The notes beneath the pieces were generated by a model, which had not been told where the DNA came from, made no database searches, and was given only the letters and a program-made list of their open reading frames with translations. Shown in pieces: positions 8,626 to 18,078 of a stretch of DNA of 64,000 nucleotides. A program made the position numbers and the translations under genes. Numbering within the stretch: the stretch's first letter is position 1; the number at the start of each line of letters is the position of its first letter. The DNA comes from Armatimonadota bacterium (GTDB lineage: Bacteria > Armatimonadota > Fimbriimonadia > Fimbriimonadales > Fimbriimonadaceae). The stretch lies in NCBI GenBank assembly GCA_016125185.1, contig WGMG01000002.1:310001-374000 (forward strand), read 5' to 3'.

Positions 8626-8936
8626 TGGACCCCGAAGCCCTCAAGCGCAAGCTAGAAGAGATCATCAGTCAGTCGAAGGACCAAGACCCCGAGCGTACGG
8701 CCCGCCGACAACAAACTGTCGGTCGAATTATGGAGTCCTTCGAGACGATGAAGGAACAGATCGCAAACGCCATGTCCGAACAGCAAAAGGCCGTTGATCG
8801 TTGGCCGACAAAGCGGGAAGCCATTCTAGAACAAGGCAAGGTCAACCAGGAAGCGTCCGAAGCCCTGATATCTGGCCTGCGAGTTCACAACGACCTTCTG
8901 GAAGAGATCGTCGCGAAGACAAAACAAAAGGGCTGA
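8604..8936 (+). CDS. Small coiled-coil protein, third of three
   Basis: A 110-residue helical protein of unknown function. A segment RRQQTVGRIMESFETMKEQIANAM parallels RRTTGQMMSSVMSAFTTF of the second protein, again suggesting duplication. The ATG at 8604 overlaps the upstream gene by 22 bp. A better-placed start is GTG at 8625, overlapping the upstream stop by 1 bp and preceded by GGAGG at 8610-8614 with a 10-nt spacer; it would shorten the protein by seven residues. The gene ends in the first bases of a strong hairpin shared with the convergent GH92 gene. Confidence 0.78.
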   Translation: MAGGIELVDPEALKRKLEEIISQSKDQDPERTARRQQTVGRIMESFETMKEQIANAMSEQQKAVDRWPTKREAILEQGKVNQEASEALISGLRVHNDLLEEIVAKTKQKG

Positions 8937-8955
8937 GGAAGCATCCTCAGCCCTT
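8928..8955. terminator. Bidirectional terminator, coiled-coil operon / GH92
   Basis: A perfect 12-bp stem (AAGGGCTGAGGA / TCCTCAGCCCTT) with loop AGCA. On the minus strand it is followed by TTTTGTTTT, a good U-tract for the GH92 transcript ending at 8968. It overlaps the last codons of the plus-strand operon. Confidence 0.88.
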
Positions 8956-8967
8956 CAAGAAGATCAG

Positions 8968-11679
8968 CTAGAAGATTTCGATTCCGCTGATCTTCGCGTT
9001 CTGATCCGGGCTGCCGTCGGCGGCTTGAATCCGAATTGTAATCGTGCCGTCGGCATTCGGCTTCACATCCTTGAACTCCCGCACGACCGCCTTATTCATG
9101 CCTGCGATCGCGAAAATGTCGAAGTTCGGCAACACAACTTTGCCATTGATCGAAATCTTCTCGACCCGCATTCCCGCATTCCCATCGAAGATTTCGGCGA
9201 AGTGGAGGCGAACCGTGTAGGTTCGATCCTTTGGTACCGGGAACCGGTAAGTGAAGTCGTCGCCGTATCGCTCGCTCGCGTAGACCCGCGCTGGGGCCGA
9301 ATTCGGCGCGGTAGTGTCCACGCGGACCTGCGCTCGGTTCGTCGAACCTTCGAGCATGTTGGGATCGGGAACAAAGTTGCCGACCGGATCGTCTTCACCG
9401 CAGACCACGCGGATCGGGAGAGAAAGGACAACCGGCTTGTTGGTGGCCGGTTCCGGCAACGGCGCATAATCGAAGCCCTTCGGCATCGTGGCCGCCGGTC
9501 GATCGGCCGGCTTGGAGCCCCACTTAATGTTCGGGTTCGGACCCATTACGAGTCGAAGCGTTCCGCCCGCCAAGAGTTCCTTGTGGGTGATCCAATCGCG
9601 ATTCATCTTCACGCCGTTCAGCGTCGCCGATTGAATGTAGATGTTCTTGGCTGAGTTACCAACCGCGTCGACCACAAACTTCTTGCCGTTGGCAAGATTG
9701 AACTGCGCATGATCGACCGCCGGACTGCCGAGGACGTACACGCCATTCGCCGGGTTAACGGGGTAGAAGCCGACCGCGCTGAACACATACCATGCCGACA
9801 TCTGGCCACAGTCGTTGTTGCCGATTTGACCGTCCGCTTTGTCGTCGTAGAACGCCGACATCACTTGGCGAACGCGCATCTGCGTCTTCCATGGCTGACC
9901 CGAGAAGTCGTACAGGTAGGCCTGGTGGTGGCACTGCTCGTTGCCTTGCGCGTACTGCCCGATCATGCCCGTGATATCCGGGATGCCGGTGTGAATCTTG
10001 GCGTCGTTGGCGAACATTTCGTCCATTCGTGCGCTGAATTTGGCGTCACCGCCATACAGGTCGATAATTCCGGGAATATCGTGCTGAGCGGCAAACGCGT
10101 ACTGCCAGGCGCAAGCCTCGGTGTACTCGTCGCCAACCTGGCCGAGGGTGTCGAACGGGGCTCGCCAGTCGCCATTTGCCTTGCGACCGCGGATGAACAT
10201 CGACGTGCGATCGAATAGATTCCGATAGTTCGACGACCGCTTAAAGAACATCTTGGCGTCTTCGGTGTGCCCCAGGGCCTTCGCCATGGTGGCGATGCAC
10301 CAGTCGTCGACCGAGTACTCCACGGTCTTCGAAGCCGCCTGCGCGCCACCCTGCGAGGCCACGTAGCCAAGTTCGCGATACGAAGTCAGACCGTTGTGAT
10401 CGCCCATCGCCGTCGCCTTCAGCGCCTGATAGGCAGTCTCAGCATCTGGTCCCAGGAGACCCTTAAAATAGGCGTCCACGATCACCGGAGCCGTGTGGTA
10501 GCCGATCATGCACCAGGTTTCGTTACCGCACAGCGGCCAAATCGGGGTGGTTTTCAACCCGTTCTCGCCGTATTCAGAGATCAGCGACCGCGTGAGGTCC
10601 GGCACTCGCTTCGGCTGAGTGATGGTCAGGAGCGGATGCAGAGCACGGTAGGTGTCCCACAGCGAAAACGTCGTATAGTTGTTGAACTTCGCGTTTTGGT
10701 GGACCTTGTGGTCCATGCCGTAGTACGAACCATCGACGTCGTTGAACAGGCTCGGCGCGATGTAGCAGAGGTACGCGTTGGAGTAGAACGTGCGAGTGAC
10801 CGACGGGTCCTTCGACTGAACGGTGATCGCGCCCAAGGCATCGTTCCACTGCTTCTCGGCGCTCTTGCGGACACCGGCGAAGTCCCACGCAGGAATTTCG
10901 GTGTGAAGGTTCTTGGCTGCGCCCTCGACGCTGGTCGACGAGATGCCGACCTTCACCAGAACGCTCTCCTGGTTGCCGGTTGAGAAGTTCGCCCAAGCGC
11001 GGATGCGGCCGCTTGCTTCGGTCAGATCCGATTCCTTGTTACCGTCCTTCTCGATCGTCACGCTGTCGAACGGCTTGGAAAACTCGGCCACGAAGTAGAC
11101 CGTTCGCTCGCCGCCCCAGCCGCTAGAGGTTCGCGAGCCAGAGATTCGGTTCTTCCCTTCCACCTTGATCGTCATCCGGCGAGGATCGTTGGAAATGCCG
11201 TGAATGAGGTCGATGAAGACGTGAGCCTGATCGCTCTTCGGGAACGTGTACTTGTGCAGTCCGGCCCGAGCCGTCGCCGTCAGTTCAACCGTGACCTTGG
11301 GGTCATCGAGGAAGACCTTGTAGTAGCCCGGCTTCGCGATTTCGTTCTTGTGCTCGAATCGCGACTCGGTCGGACCATCGCCCACCGTCGGCATGAGCAT
11401 GATGTCGCCCAGGCATCCGACGCCGGTGCCGGAAAGGTGCGTGTGGCTGAAGCCAAGAATCTTCTTGTCGCTGTAGTGGTAGCCAGACGATCCGTCCCAG
11501 GTTCCGGTACGGGTGTCAGGGCTGAGTTGAACCATACCGAACGGCACTGTCGGGCCTGGAAAAGTGTGTCCGTGACCGTCAGAACCCACCATCGGATTCA
11601 CATATTCGATCGGGGAGTGAGCGGGTGCCCCGGAGAGGAGCGAGCAAGCTGCAAATAACGTGCCTAGGATCGCGGCCAT
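8968..11679 (-). CDS. GH92 alpha-mannosidase with C-terminal malectin-like domain
   Basis: A 903-residue secreted glycosidase; residues 1-22 are a signal peptide. Residues 25-720 are GH92, a calcium-dependent exo-alpha-mannosidase family. Visible signatures are YVNPMVGSDGHGHTFPGP, GYHYSD, FSHTHLSGTG and, near residue 580, GNEQCHHQAYLYDFSGQ, which carries the family's catalytic-region Glu, then GQIGNNDCGQMSAWYVFSAVGFYPVNP. Residues 745-903 look like a malectin/carbohydrate-binding fold (VRLHFAEIFDGNAGMR, FDIFAIAG, ISGIEIF). It would trim mannose from glycans outside the cytoplasm. It is a single-gene unit with a leaderless-type promoter at 11687. Confidence 0.93.
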   Translation of the reverse strand: MAAILGTLFAACSLLSGAPAHSPIEYVNPMVGSDGHGHTFPGPTVPFGMVQLSPDTRTGTWDGSSGYHYSDKKILGFSHTHLSGTGVGCLGDIMLMPTVGDGPTESRFEHKNEIAKPGYYKVFLDDPKVTVELTATARAGLHKYTFPKSDQAHVFIDLIHGISNDPRRMTIKVEGKNRISGSRTSSGWGGERTVYFVAEFSKPFDSVTIEKDGNKESDLTEASGRIRAWANFSTGNQESVLVKVGISSTSVEGAAKNLHTEIPAWDFAGVRKSAEKQWNDALGAITVQSKDPSVTRTFYSNAYLCYIAPSLFNDVDGSYYGMDHKVHQNAKFNNYTTFSLWDTYRALHPLLTITQPKRVPDLTRSLISEYGENGLKTTPIWPLCGNETWCMIGYHTAPVIVDAYFKGLLGPDAETAYQALKATAMGDHNGLTSYRELGYVASQGGAQAASKTVEYSVDDWCIATMAKALGHTEDAKMFFKRSSNYRNLFDRTSMFIRGRKANGDWRAPFDTLGQVGDEYTEACAWQYAFAAQHDIPGIIDLYGGDAKFSARMDEMFANDAKIHTGIPDITGMIGQYAQGNEQCHHQAYLYDFSGQPWKTQMRVRQVMSAFYDDKADGQIGNNDCGQMSAWYVFSAVGFYPVNPANGVYVLGSPAVDHAQFNLANGKKFVVDAVGNSAKNIYIQSATLNGVKMNRDWITHKELLAGGTLRLVMGPNPNIKWGSKPADRPAATMPKGFDYAPLPEPATNKPVVLSLPIRVVCGEDDPVGNFVPDPNMLEGSTNRAQVRVDTTAPNSAPARVYASERYGDDFTYRFPVPKDRTYTVRLHFAEIFDGNAGMRVEKISINGKVVLPNFDIFAIAGMNKAVVREFKDVKPNADGTITIRIQAADGSPDQNAKISGIEIF

Positions 11680-11686
11680 CGGTGGC

Positions 11687-11692
11687 AGTCTA
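11687..11692 (-). promoter_or_regulatory. -10 box of a leaderless promoter for the GH92 gene
   Basis: On the minus strand TAGACT lies 7 nt before the ATG at 11679 with no Shine-Dalgarno sequence between. Confidence 0.5.
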
Positions 11693-11762
11693 CCTACGGA
11701 CCCAGTCAGAGCCCCATTAGAAGGTTAGTGGAAATGCCGGAAAGAAAAATGCATCACACAAA

Positions 11763-11785
11763 TTACTATGTGCGTATAGTAAAAT
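11763..11785 (+). promoter_or_regulatory. MarR-type palindromic operator overlapping the -10 box
   Basis: TTACTAT-gtgcgt-ATAGTAA (11763-11782) is a perfect inverted repeat with 7-bp arms, 20 bp in all, a typical MarR-family site size. It overlaps the -10 box TAAAAT (11780-11785), which is 7 nt before the ATG at 11793. Binding of the MarR protein encoded two genes later would block RNA polymerase. Confidence 0.7.
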
Positions 11786-11792
11786 ATTCACG

Positions 11793-13385
11793 ATGTCCCA
11801 AGAGAATCAAGAATCGAATACCCCCAAAACCGCCGATGCTCTCGGGGAGACTCCATCCACGCCCACTTCTCCGGTTAAGAAGAAGAACCCGTTTCGCCTT
11901 GTTGCGCTCAGCGTGATCGCCATTGCTGGCCTCGCCTATGGGTTCCGCACCTGGCAGTACAACTCGGTGCACGCTTCGACGGATGACGCTTTTCTGACCT
12001 CTGATCTTGTTCCTGTCAACTCGACGATTTCGGGTTCGGTCAAAAAGGTCTACGTTTCCGACAACCAACATGTCAACGTCGGCGATATGCTCGTCGAGCT
12101 CGACTCGGATTCCCGACAAGCCGATGTGGACCAAGCCGAAGCCAATCTTGCCGCCGCCAAAGCTGCCGCCGGCGGTGCCGACGCCGACGTTCAGTTGGCC
12201 GAGCAGACTGGATACGCGCAAGTTAGCCAAGCTCAGCAGGCCGTGACCCTAAGTGCATCCGACATCGCGGTCGCCCAGGCCAACGCCGTCAAAGCCGCTT
12301 CCAACGTCGCGACCGCGAGAGCCAACATCGACAAGGCTGGTTCGGACATTCAGGCCGCAAATGCTATCGTCGATGCTCGAAAGTCGACGGCTCGTCGCTC
12401 GCGCGAACAGCTCACTTCGCTGAAGGCTCAGATCACCAGTGCGCAAGCAAGCCTCAAGGCTGCACAGGCTAATTTGGTCAGTGCGCAAGCCATCGCCTCA
12501 AATGCAAACCGCGACGCTGAGCGAGCCACTTCGCTGAAGGAAGAAGGCGCGACTGCTGCCGCAACCGCCGATGCTCGGCAAACCGCGGCCACGACCGCAA
12601 AGGCATCCGTCGAGGCTGCTCGCCAGCAGGTGGACGCCGCCAAGGCGCTGGTCGCCCAACGTCAGGCCGACCTCGCCACCGCCCAAGAGGCGGTGAAGGA
12701 AGCCGATGCCGGAGTGGTTCAGGCGCAAGCCCAACTCGCATCGGTCGTCAATTCCAAGAAGGCTAGCGAGGCTCAGGCGGTCGAAGCAAGCAGCTCACTG
12801 ACCGCCGCAAAGGAAGCCGTGTCGGCCGCTTCGATCCGTCGAGCCCAGTCGCAGGCGAAGCTCCTGGAGACCCAAGCATCGCTGAAGAAAGTGAACATCA
12901 GCCAGAACTCGCGTGAAAGCGCTCTGGCCAAGATTAAGCAAGCGGCGGCGGCTTTGGAAACGGCCCGCATCAACCTCGACAGCACGAAGATTCGTTCGCT
13001 GGTGTCAGGAACCGTGAGCATGAAGACAGTTCAGATTGGCCAGCAGTTGGCCCCTGGACAAGAGATGATGGCGATCATTCCGGTTGAAGAACCGTGGATT
13101 GTGGCTAACTTTAAGGAAACTCAGCTCGCCGAAATTCGTCCAGGCTTACCGGTGGAGATCGAAGTCGACGCCTTGCCCGGATACTCGTTCAAAGGTCGCG
13201 TGGATTCGATCGCCCGTGGAACAGGATCGACATTTGCGCTTCTTCCGCCCGACAATGCAACCGGAAACTTCACGAAAGTGGTACAAAGAGTGCCGGTGAA
13301 GATCGTGCTGGACGAGGACCAACCGAACCTCGACAAACTGCGCGCGGGGCTCTCTACCAAAGTATCTGTTTCGCTTCGAGGCTAA
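11793..13385 (+). CDS. HlyD/EmrA-family membrane-fusion (adaptor) protein
   Basis: A 530-residue periplasmic adaptor. A cytoplasmic N-terminus (1-33) is followed by one transmembrane helix (about 35-52). The first half of the biotinyl-lipoyl domain is near 70-105 (STISGSVKKVYVSDNQHVNVGDMLVELD), and an unusually long Ala/Gln-rich coiled-coil hairpin covers 107-390. The second lipoyl half (IRSLVSGTVSMKTVQIGQQLAPGQ) and a beta-barrel end the protein. Adaptors of this type join an inner-membrane exporter to an outer-membrane channel. The expected EmrB-type permease and outer-membrane factor are not beside it. A MarR regulator follows after 4 bp. Confidence 0.9.
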   Translation: MSQENQESNTPKTADALGETPSTPTSPVKKKNPFRLVALSVIAIAGLAYGFRTWQYNSVHASTDDAFLTSDLVPVNSTISGSVKKVYVSDNQHVNVGDMLVELDSDSRQADVDQAEANLAAAKAAAGGADADVQLAEQTGYAQVSQAQQAVTLSASDIAVAQANAVKAASNVATARANIDKAGSDIQAANAIVDARKSTARRSREQLTSLKAQITSAQASLKAAQANLVSAQAIASNANRDAERATSLKEEGATAAATADARQTAATTAKASVEAARQQVDAAKALVAQRQADLATAQEAVKEADAGVVQAQAQLASVVNSKKASEAQAVEASSSLTAAKEAVSAASIRRAQSQAKLLETQASLKKVNISQNSRESALAKIKQAAAALETARINLDSTKIRSLVSGTVSMKTVQIGQQLAPGQEMMAIIPVEEPWIVANFKETQLAEIRPGLPVEIEVDALPGYSFKGRVDSIARGTGSTFALLPPDNATGNFTKVVQRVPVKIVLDEDQPNLDKLRAGLSTKVSVSLRG

Positions 13386-13389
13386 CCGA

Positions 13390-13851
13390 TTGAAGTACAT
13401 CGACAAATCCGCCAGTCCCGCCTACCAGCTTTGGCTGGTCACGAACACCTGGCAACGGGCCGTCCGCAAAATTCTAGAGCCGTTCGAGATCACCCACTGC
13501 CAGTTTGTGATCATGGCGTCGGTCAACCTGCTGGAGAACGAAGGCAAGCTGCCGACGCAGGTGGCGGTGCACCGCTTTGCCGCCATCGACGAAAACATGA
13601 CCTCTCAGGTCGTGAAGACTCTGATCAATAAGGGATTGGTGGTGCGTCATCCGCACCCGACTGACGGTCGCGGGCACGTGCTCGGGCTCACGGAGTCGGG
13701 CGAGAAGCTGTTGGACGAGGTCCGAGGCGTCATCCGCCCTGCTGCGGATGAGTTCTTCTCGCCCTTGGGCGACGACGTGAAGCAACTGACCGGGTTGCTT
13801 CATCGGCTGAACGAGAACCACATGGGCGCTCGCGGGTGTGGGGACAAATAG
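13390..13851 (+). CDS. MarR-family transcriptional regulator
   Basis: A 153-residue winged-helix regulator starting with TTG, 4 bp after the adaptor gene. The helix-turn-helix covers residues 30-90, with the family-typical VAVHRFAAIDENMTSQVVKTLINKGLVVR followed by the wing HPTDGRGHVLGLTESG. MarR proteins act as dimers and are released from DNA by phenolic or other lipophilic ligands. The palindrome over the promoter at 11763 is the likely operator, so the operon is probably self-repressed and induced by a toxic compound. Confidence 0.92.
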   Translation: MKYIDKSASPAYQLWLVTNTWQRAVRKILEPFEITHCQFVIMASVNLLENEGKLPTQVAVHRFAAIDENMTSQVVKTLINKGLVVRHPHPTDGRGHVLGLTESGEKLLDEVRGVIRPAADEFFSPLGDDVKQLTGLLHRLNENHMGARGCGDK

Positions 13852-13903
13852 TTTGCAGTTAGCAGTCGGCAGTTGACAGGCCCTTGCCCTTCAAAAACAG
13901 TGC

Positions 13904-13909
13904 TATCCT
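13904..13909 (+). promoter_or_regulatory. -10 box of a leaderless promoter
   Basis: TATCCT ends 6 nt before the TTG at 13916 and 9 nt before the GTG at 13919; no Shine-Dalgarno sequence precedes either. Confidence 0.45.
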
Positions 13910-13915
13910 GAGACC

Positions 13916-14242
13916 TTGGTGATCCGTCAGACCTGGTTCCAACTCGTGGCCGCCGCCCTCATCCTCCTGATGATTGCGGGCGGAACGTGGAGCGTGCCGG
14001 TCATCAGTCGCACCTTTATCTTCTTTTCGGGGGCATGCCTCGTGTTGGCCATCGGAGCCGGAATTCGAAAGATCCGCGAGCGGGACAAGTACGACCTCAA
14101 TGTACTGCGGGAAATGGTCATCGAAGGGACGTTCGACGAAGAAAACGTGCCCGACATTCCAGAAGATGCGGACATCTATTGCATGTACTGCAACCAGGTC
14201 TACGGCGCGCATCTCAAGGTCTGCCCGCGCTGCGGACGCTAA
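13916..14242 (+). CDS. Small membrane protein with C-terminal zinc ribbon
   Basis: A 108-residue protein of unknown function. Two hydrophobic helices span about residues 9-26 and 33-50. They are followed by a basic patch (RKIRERDKYD), a short acidic region, and a C-terminal CMYC...CPRC pair separated by 12 residues that should bind zinc. The zinc ribbon would lie in the cytoplasm. The start is TTG at 13916 or GTG at 13919, differing by one residue; promoter spacing favours the former. It stands alone between the MarR operon and the DUF1592 operon. Confidence 0.7.
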   Translation: MVIRQTWFQLVAAALILLMIAGGTWSVPVISRTFIFFSGACLVLAIGAGIRKIRERDKYDLNVLREMVIEGTFDEENVPDIPEDADIYCMYCNQVYGAHLKVCPRCGR

Positions 14243-14272
14243 ACCTGGCAAACCTTTCGGCTTGAATCGCGT

Positions 14273-14278
14273 TATACT
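14273..14278 (+). promoter_or_regulatory. -10 box before the DUF1592 gene
   Basis: TATACT ends 8 nt before the GTG at 14287; no ribosome-binding site is visible. Confidence 0.45.
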
Positions 14279-14286
14279 GACAGCGG

Positions 14287-16635
14287 GTGTCGCCGGTGCT
14301 GTCGAACCTTTCCCCTCGTCCTATCGGGTTTATGGTCGCGTCAGCCATGCTGATGACCCTCGGTCTTGCCTTACCGGTGGACGCGCACCAGAAGTCGAAA
14401 CCCAAAACCATCGACGGAGCCGCCGTCTTCAAAAACCGCTGTGCGGGATGCCATGGCGACAAAGGGCAGGGCGGCGACGGATATTCCAAACCGCTGATCG
14501 GCAAGCTTTCCGCCCCCGAACTCGCGAACTTCATTAAGAAGTCGATGCCGCCCGGCACCAAGAAGTGCCCAGCCGACGAAGCCGACAAAGTCGCGCAGTT
14601 CATGTTCGACGCCTTCTATTCGCCGATCGCCCAGGAGCGCAACAAGCCAGCCCGCATCGCGCTCGCCCGGCTGACCGTGCGACAGTATCGAAACGCCGTC
14701 GCAGACCTGGTGGGCAACTACCACGCCGCCTCGCCTTCGCAAGCGCCAGTCGGATTGCATGCGCAGTACTTCAACGCCCGCAACTTCGACCAAAAGACCA
14801 AACTCATCGACCGCGTCGACCCGGAAATCAAGTTCGACTTTGGCAATCAGGGCCCCGATCCGGCCAAGTTCGATGCCCGCAATTTCTCGATCATGTGGGA
14901 CGGAAGCATCCTTGCTCCCGACACTGGCGAGTATGAATTTGTGCTCAAAAGCGACCAGGCAGTTCGACTCTTTGTGAACGGTGGACAGCCGATCATCGAC
15001 GGTTTCATCCGCTCGGGCAATCAGAAAGAATTCCACGGCACCATCACCCTGCTCGGGGGGCGCGCCTACTACATGCGGCTGGAATTCTCAAAGGCGACCC
15101 AGGGCGTTAAGGACGAAAAGAAGGAAAACGAGCGACCGCCTGGCCACGCGGAGATAACCCTCATGTGGCGGCGACCCAAGCAGGCGCTGGAGGTCGTTCC
15201 CACCCGCTTCCTATACAACCAGTGGAGCCCGAACGGCTTCGTAGTTACAACGCCTTTCCCGCCCGACGACCGAAGCATGGGGTACGAGCGCGGCAACGCT
15301 GTTTCGAAATCGTGGGACGACGCCGTGACCTCCGCCGCAATCGAGACAGCCAACTACGTCGCCGACCATCGATTTGAGCTTTCCGGCACGAAGGAAGACG
15401 ACCCGCAGGTCAAGGACAAGTTGACCCAATACTGCGACCGGTTTGTGACCCGGGCCTTCCGCAGTCCCATCGACGCGGGGACAGAACGGCTTTACGTCAA
15501 GAAGCAATTCGACTCCGCGCCGAACCTAGAGACTGCCGTCAAGCGGTCGGTCATGCTCACGCTGATGTCGCCTCGGTTCCTGTATCGCGAGATCGGCACC
15601 GGCCAGAAAGACGCCTACCGCATCGCCGCCGACCTCTCATTCGGACTGTGGGACACCCTGCCCGACCCCGAGTTAGAGCGAGCGGCCGCCAACGGCGCGC
15701 TCACGACCAGCGAGCAGATCACCAAGCAAGCCGAGCGCATGGTACGGGACCCGCGAGCCTGGGTGAAGCTAAAGGAATTCCTTCTCCTCTGGCTGAAGGT
15801 CGACGACGTGCCCGAGATCGTCAAGAGCCCCAAGCTGTTTCCTGCGTTTGATGCCAATACGACCGACGACCTGCGGTCGTCGCTGGAGCTTTTCCTGGAA
15901 AACACGGCCTGGAGCGAGGCGTCTGACTATCGCCAGATGATGATGAGCCCGACGGTCTACCTCAATGGCGAACTCGCCAAGCTATATGGCGTGAACCTTC
16001 CCGCCGATGCACCCTTCCAAGCCGTGCAGATGGATAGCGGTAAGCGGACCGGCCTTATCACCCAACCCTACATCCTGTCACGATTTGCCTATTTGGAAAC
16101 GAGTTCGCCCATCCACCGAGGCGTACTGATCGTCAGAAATCTGTTGGGCAAAACACTGAATCCGCCTCCGTCGGCATTTGCACCTGATCCGGTGAGTCTG
16201 CACCCGAACCTGACGACCCGCGAGCGGGTCGCGCTCCAGACGAAGCCGGAGATGTGCAACAACTGCCACGGCATCATCAACCCGATCGGCTTCACCCTCG
16301 AAAACTACGACGCCATCGGACGCTGGCGCGACAAAGAGAACGGCAAGCCGGTTGATGATAGCGGCTACTACCGAAATCGCACCGGTAACATGGTCAAGTT
16401 CTCCGGCTCGGCCGATCTGGCCAAGTACTTGGCGGACAGCGACGAGTGCCACGACGCGTTCATCGAGAAGCTCTTCCTCCATCTCGTGAAGCAACCCGTA
16501 CTGGCGTATGGACCAAAGACCTTGCCGACATTGGAGCAATCCTTTGCCCAAAATAGCTTTAGCATTCGTAAACTGATGGTTGAGATCATGGTCGCAACCA
16601 CTGCCCGCGACGTCGGTCGCACCCCGGACAAGTAA
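14287..16635 (+). CDS. Planctomycete-type cytochrome c protein with PA14 and DUF1592/DUF1588/DUF1585 domains
   Basis: A 782-residue exported protein. An N-terminal signal peptide precedes a cytochrome-c domain with heme motif CAGCH at residues 52-56. A DUF1587-like stretch ([17 protein letters not shown]) follows, then a PA14-like sugar-binding insert (about 155-320; [22 protein letters not shown]). DUF1592 (about 400-530), DUF1588 with CNNCHG near 656 and the C-terminal DUF1585 complete the usual order. These proteins pair with DUF1552 partners and are thought to handle complex carbohydrates through redox chemistry, but no reaction is proven. The start is GTG at 14287; an ATG at 14332 is possible. 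DUF1552 follows after 11 bp. Confidence 0.9.
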   Translation: MSPVLSNLSPRPIGFMVASAMLMTLGLALPVDAHQKSKPKTIDGAAVFKNRCAGCHGDKGQGGDGYSKPLIGKLSAPELANFIKKSMPPGTKKCPADEADKVAQFMFDAFYSPIAQERNKPARIALARLTVRQYRNAVADLVGNYHAASPSQAPVGLHAQYFNARNFDQKTKLIDRVDPEIKFDFGNQGPDPAKFDARNFSIMWDGSILAPDTGEYEFVLKSDQAVRLFVNGGQPIIDGFIRSGNQKEFHGTITLLGGRAYYMRLEFSKATQGVKDEKKENERPPGHAEITLMWRRPKQALEVVPTRFLYNQWSPNGFVVTTPFPPDDRSMGYERGNAVSKSWDDAVTSAAIETANYVADHRFELSGTKEDDPQVKDKLTQYCDRFVTRAFRSPIDAGTERLYVKKQFDSAPNLETAVKRSVMLTLMSPRFLYREIGTGQKDAYRIAADLSFGLWDTLPDPELERAAANGALTTSEQITKQAERMVRDPRAWVKLKEFLLLWLKVDDVPEIVKSPKLFPAFDANTTDDLRSSLELFLENTAWSEASDYRQMMMSPTVYLNGELAKLYGVNLPADAPFQAVQMDSGKRTGLITQPYILSRFAYLETSSPIHRGVLIVRNLLGKTLNPPPSAFAPDPVSLHPNLTTRERVALQTKPEMCNNCHGIINPIGFTLENYDAIGRWRDKENGKPVDDSGYYRNRTGNMVKFSGSADLAKYLADSDECHDAFIEKLFLHLVKQPVLAYGPKTLPTLEQSFAQNSFSIRKLMVEIMVATTARDVGRTPDK

Positions 16636-16646
16636 GGAGCCACACA

Positions 16647-17966
16647 ATGCACGTCGAAAAGTCTCGTCGGGAATTTCTCAGGAATCTCGGTCTTGGAGCG
16701 GCCATGATGCCGTTCGTCAATAACCTCCCGAGCTTCCTGGTGCCGCCGCGCAACCAACGACGGCAACGTCTAGTGATCATCTTCAGCCCGGACGGCGTCA
16801 TTCCCGAAACTTTTTGGCCAGACGCCGAAGGTGCAAACTTTGCTTTCAAGCGAAGCCTTTCTCCGTTGGAAGAGTTCAAGAATCGAACCCTGGTTTTGAA
16901 GGGAGTTTCCGACCGGGTGCGTGGCGATGGCGACAACCATATGCGGGGCATCGGGTGTCTGCTAACGGGAACCGAGCTCTTTCCCGGAAACGTACAGGGT
17001 GGCTCGGACACACCGGCGGGGTGGTCCAGCGGAATCTCGATCGACCAGGAGATCGCCAACTACCTGCAGTCGCAAGCCGCAACGAGAACGCGATTCGGTT
17101 CGCTGGAGTTTGGCGTCATGGTTCCCGAGCGGGCCGACACGTGGACCCGCATGTCCTACGCGGGGCCGAACAAGCCGGTCGCGCCGATCGATGATCCGTA
17201 CCAGATGTTCAACAAGCTCTACGGTCAACTAAAGGATCAGGAGTCCCTGAAGAGCGTGCTGGACGACCTGAAGGACGACATCGCCAAGGTACGCGCGGAA
17301 GTCGGAACCCAGGATCGGCAAATCCTCGACGAACATACGACGCTGGTTCGGGAAATGGAGCGAGAAATCCTGGCTGCACGCACCAATAATGTTGGGCATG
17401 CGGTGCCAGTGATCGAGCCCGGCGTGCGGAAGGTCAACGACAACATTCCGAAGATCAGCAAGCTTCAGATCGACCTGATGGTGAGCGCATTCGTCGCCGA
17501 TTCGGCCCGAGTCGCGACTCTCCAGTACACCAACTCGGTAGGACAAGCGCGGTTCACTTGGCTCGGCATCAAAGAAGGTCAGCATGACCTTTCGCATGAG
17601 CCGGATTCGAACGCCGAAGCCGCAGATAAGCTGACGCGCATCAACGAGTGGTACTGCACCCAGCTTGCCTACCTTGCCAAGCGATTGGCCGAGACCAAGG
17701 AGCCGGACGGCTCCGGTTCGCTGCTGGACAACACCTTGATCCTCTGGACGAACGAGCTTGGCAAAGGCAATTCGCACACCTTGGAAGACATCCCCTTCGT
17801 GCTGGTCGGCAACGGTTTGGACTTCCATATGGGAAGGTCGCTGAAGTACAACCATGTACCCCATAACCGACTGCTAATGGCCCTGGCCGGAGGCTTTGGA
17901 CACCACATCGACAAGTTCGGCGATCCGAACTTCTGCGGTGCGGGCGCTCTGGATCGTCTGACTTAG
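16647..17966 (+). CDS. DUF1552 protein with Tat signal
   Basis: A 439-residue protein with a strong AAGGAG site before the ATG. The N-terminus has the twin-arginine motif SRREFL (Arg7-Arg8) followed by a hydrophobic stretch, so it is exported folded. The body matches DUF1552 ([37 protein letters not shown], the [11 protein letters not shown] region, [12 protein letters not shown]). The fold resembles alkaline-phosphatase/sulfatase-like DUF1501 relatives. It is the usual partner of the DUF1592 cytochrome upstream and should be cotranscribed with it. The biochemical role of the pair is unknown. Confidence 0.9.
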   Translation: MHVEKSRREFLRNLGLGAAMMPFVNNLPSFLVPPRNQRRQRLVIIFSPDGVIPETFWPDAEGANFAFKRSLSPLEEFKNRTLVLKGVSDRVRGDGDNHMRGIGCLLTGTELFPGNVQGGSDTPAGWSSGISIDQEIANYLQSQAATRTRFGSLEFGVMVPERADTWTRMSYAGPNKPVAPIDDPYQMFNKLYGQLKDQESLKSVLDDLKDDIAKVRAEVGTQDRQILDEHTTLVREMEREILAARTNNVGHAVPVIEPGVRKVNDNIPKISKLQIDLMVSAFVADSARVATLQYTNSVGQARFTWLGIKEGQHDLSHEPDSNAEAADKLTRINEWYCTQLAYLAKRLAETKEPDGSGSLLDNTLILWTNELGKGNSHTLEDIPFVLVGNGLDFHMGRSLKYNHVPHNRLLMALAGGFGHHIDKFGDPNFCGAGALDRLT

Positions 17967-18028
17967 CCGTCTTATCGACCGGAAAAAATCACAAAGTACA
18001 AAAGTTATCCTTGCTTGGCAGGGTAGCG

Positions 18029-18070
18029 TAAGATGATGAAACCAGGGCACTTGGGTGCCCGGTCAAGGGG
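18029..18070 (+). promoter_or_regulatory. Promoter and 5' leader of the propeller gene
   Basis: A -10 box TAAGAT (18029-18034) is followed by a leader with a 6-bp hairpin GGGCAC-ttgg-GTGCCC (18045-18060) and the ribosome-binding site AGGGG (18066-18070) 8 nt before the ATG at 18079. The leader hairpin lies just upstream of the site and may tune translation. Confidence 0.5.
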
Positions 18071-18078
18071 AAGTCATC

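Noticed and set aside
13873-13909. TTGACA at 13873 as a -35 box for the TATCCT at 13904
   Set aside because: The spacer is 25 nt, far beyond the usual 16-19 nt.
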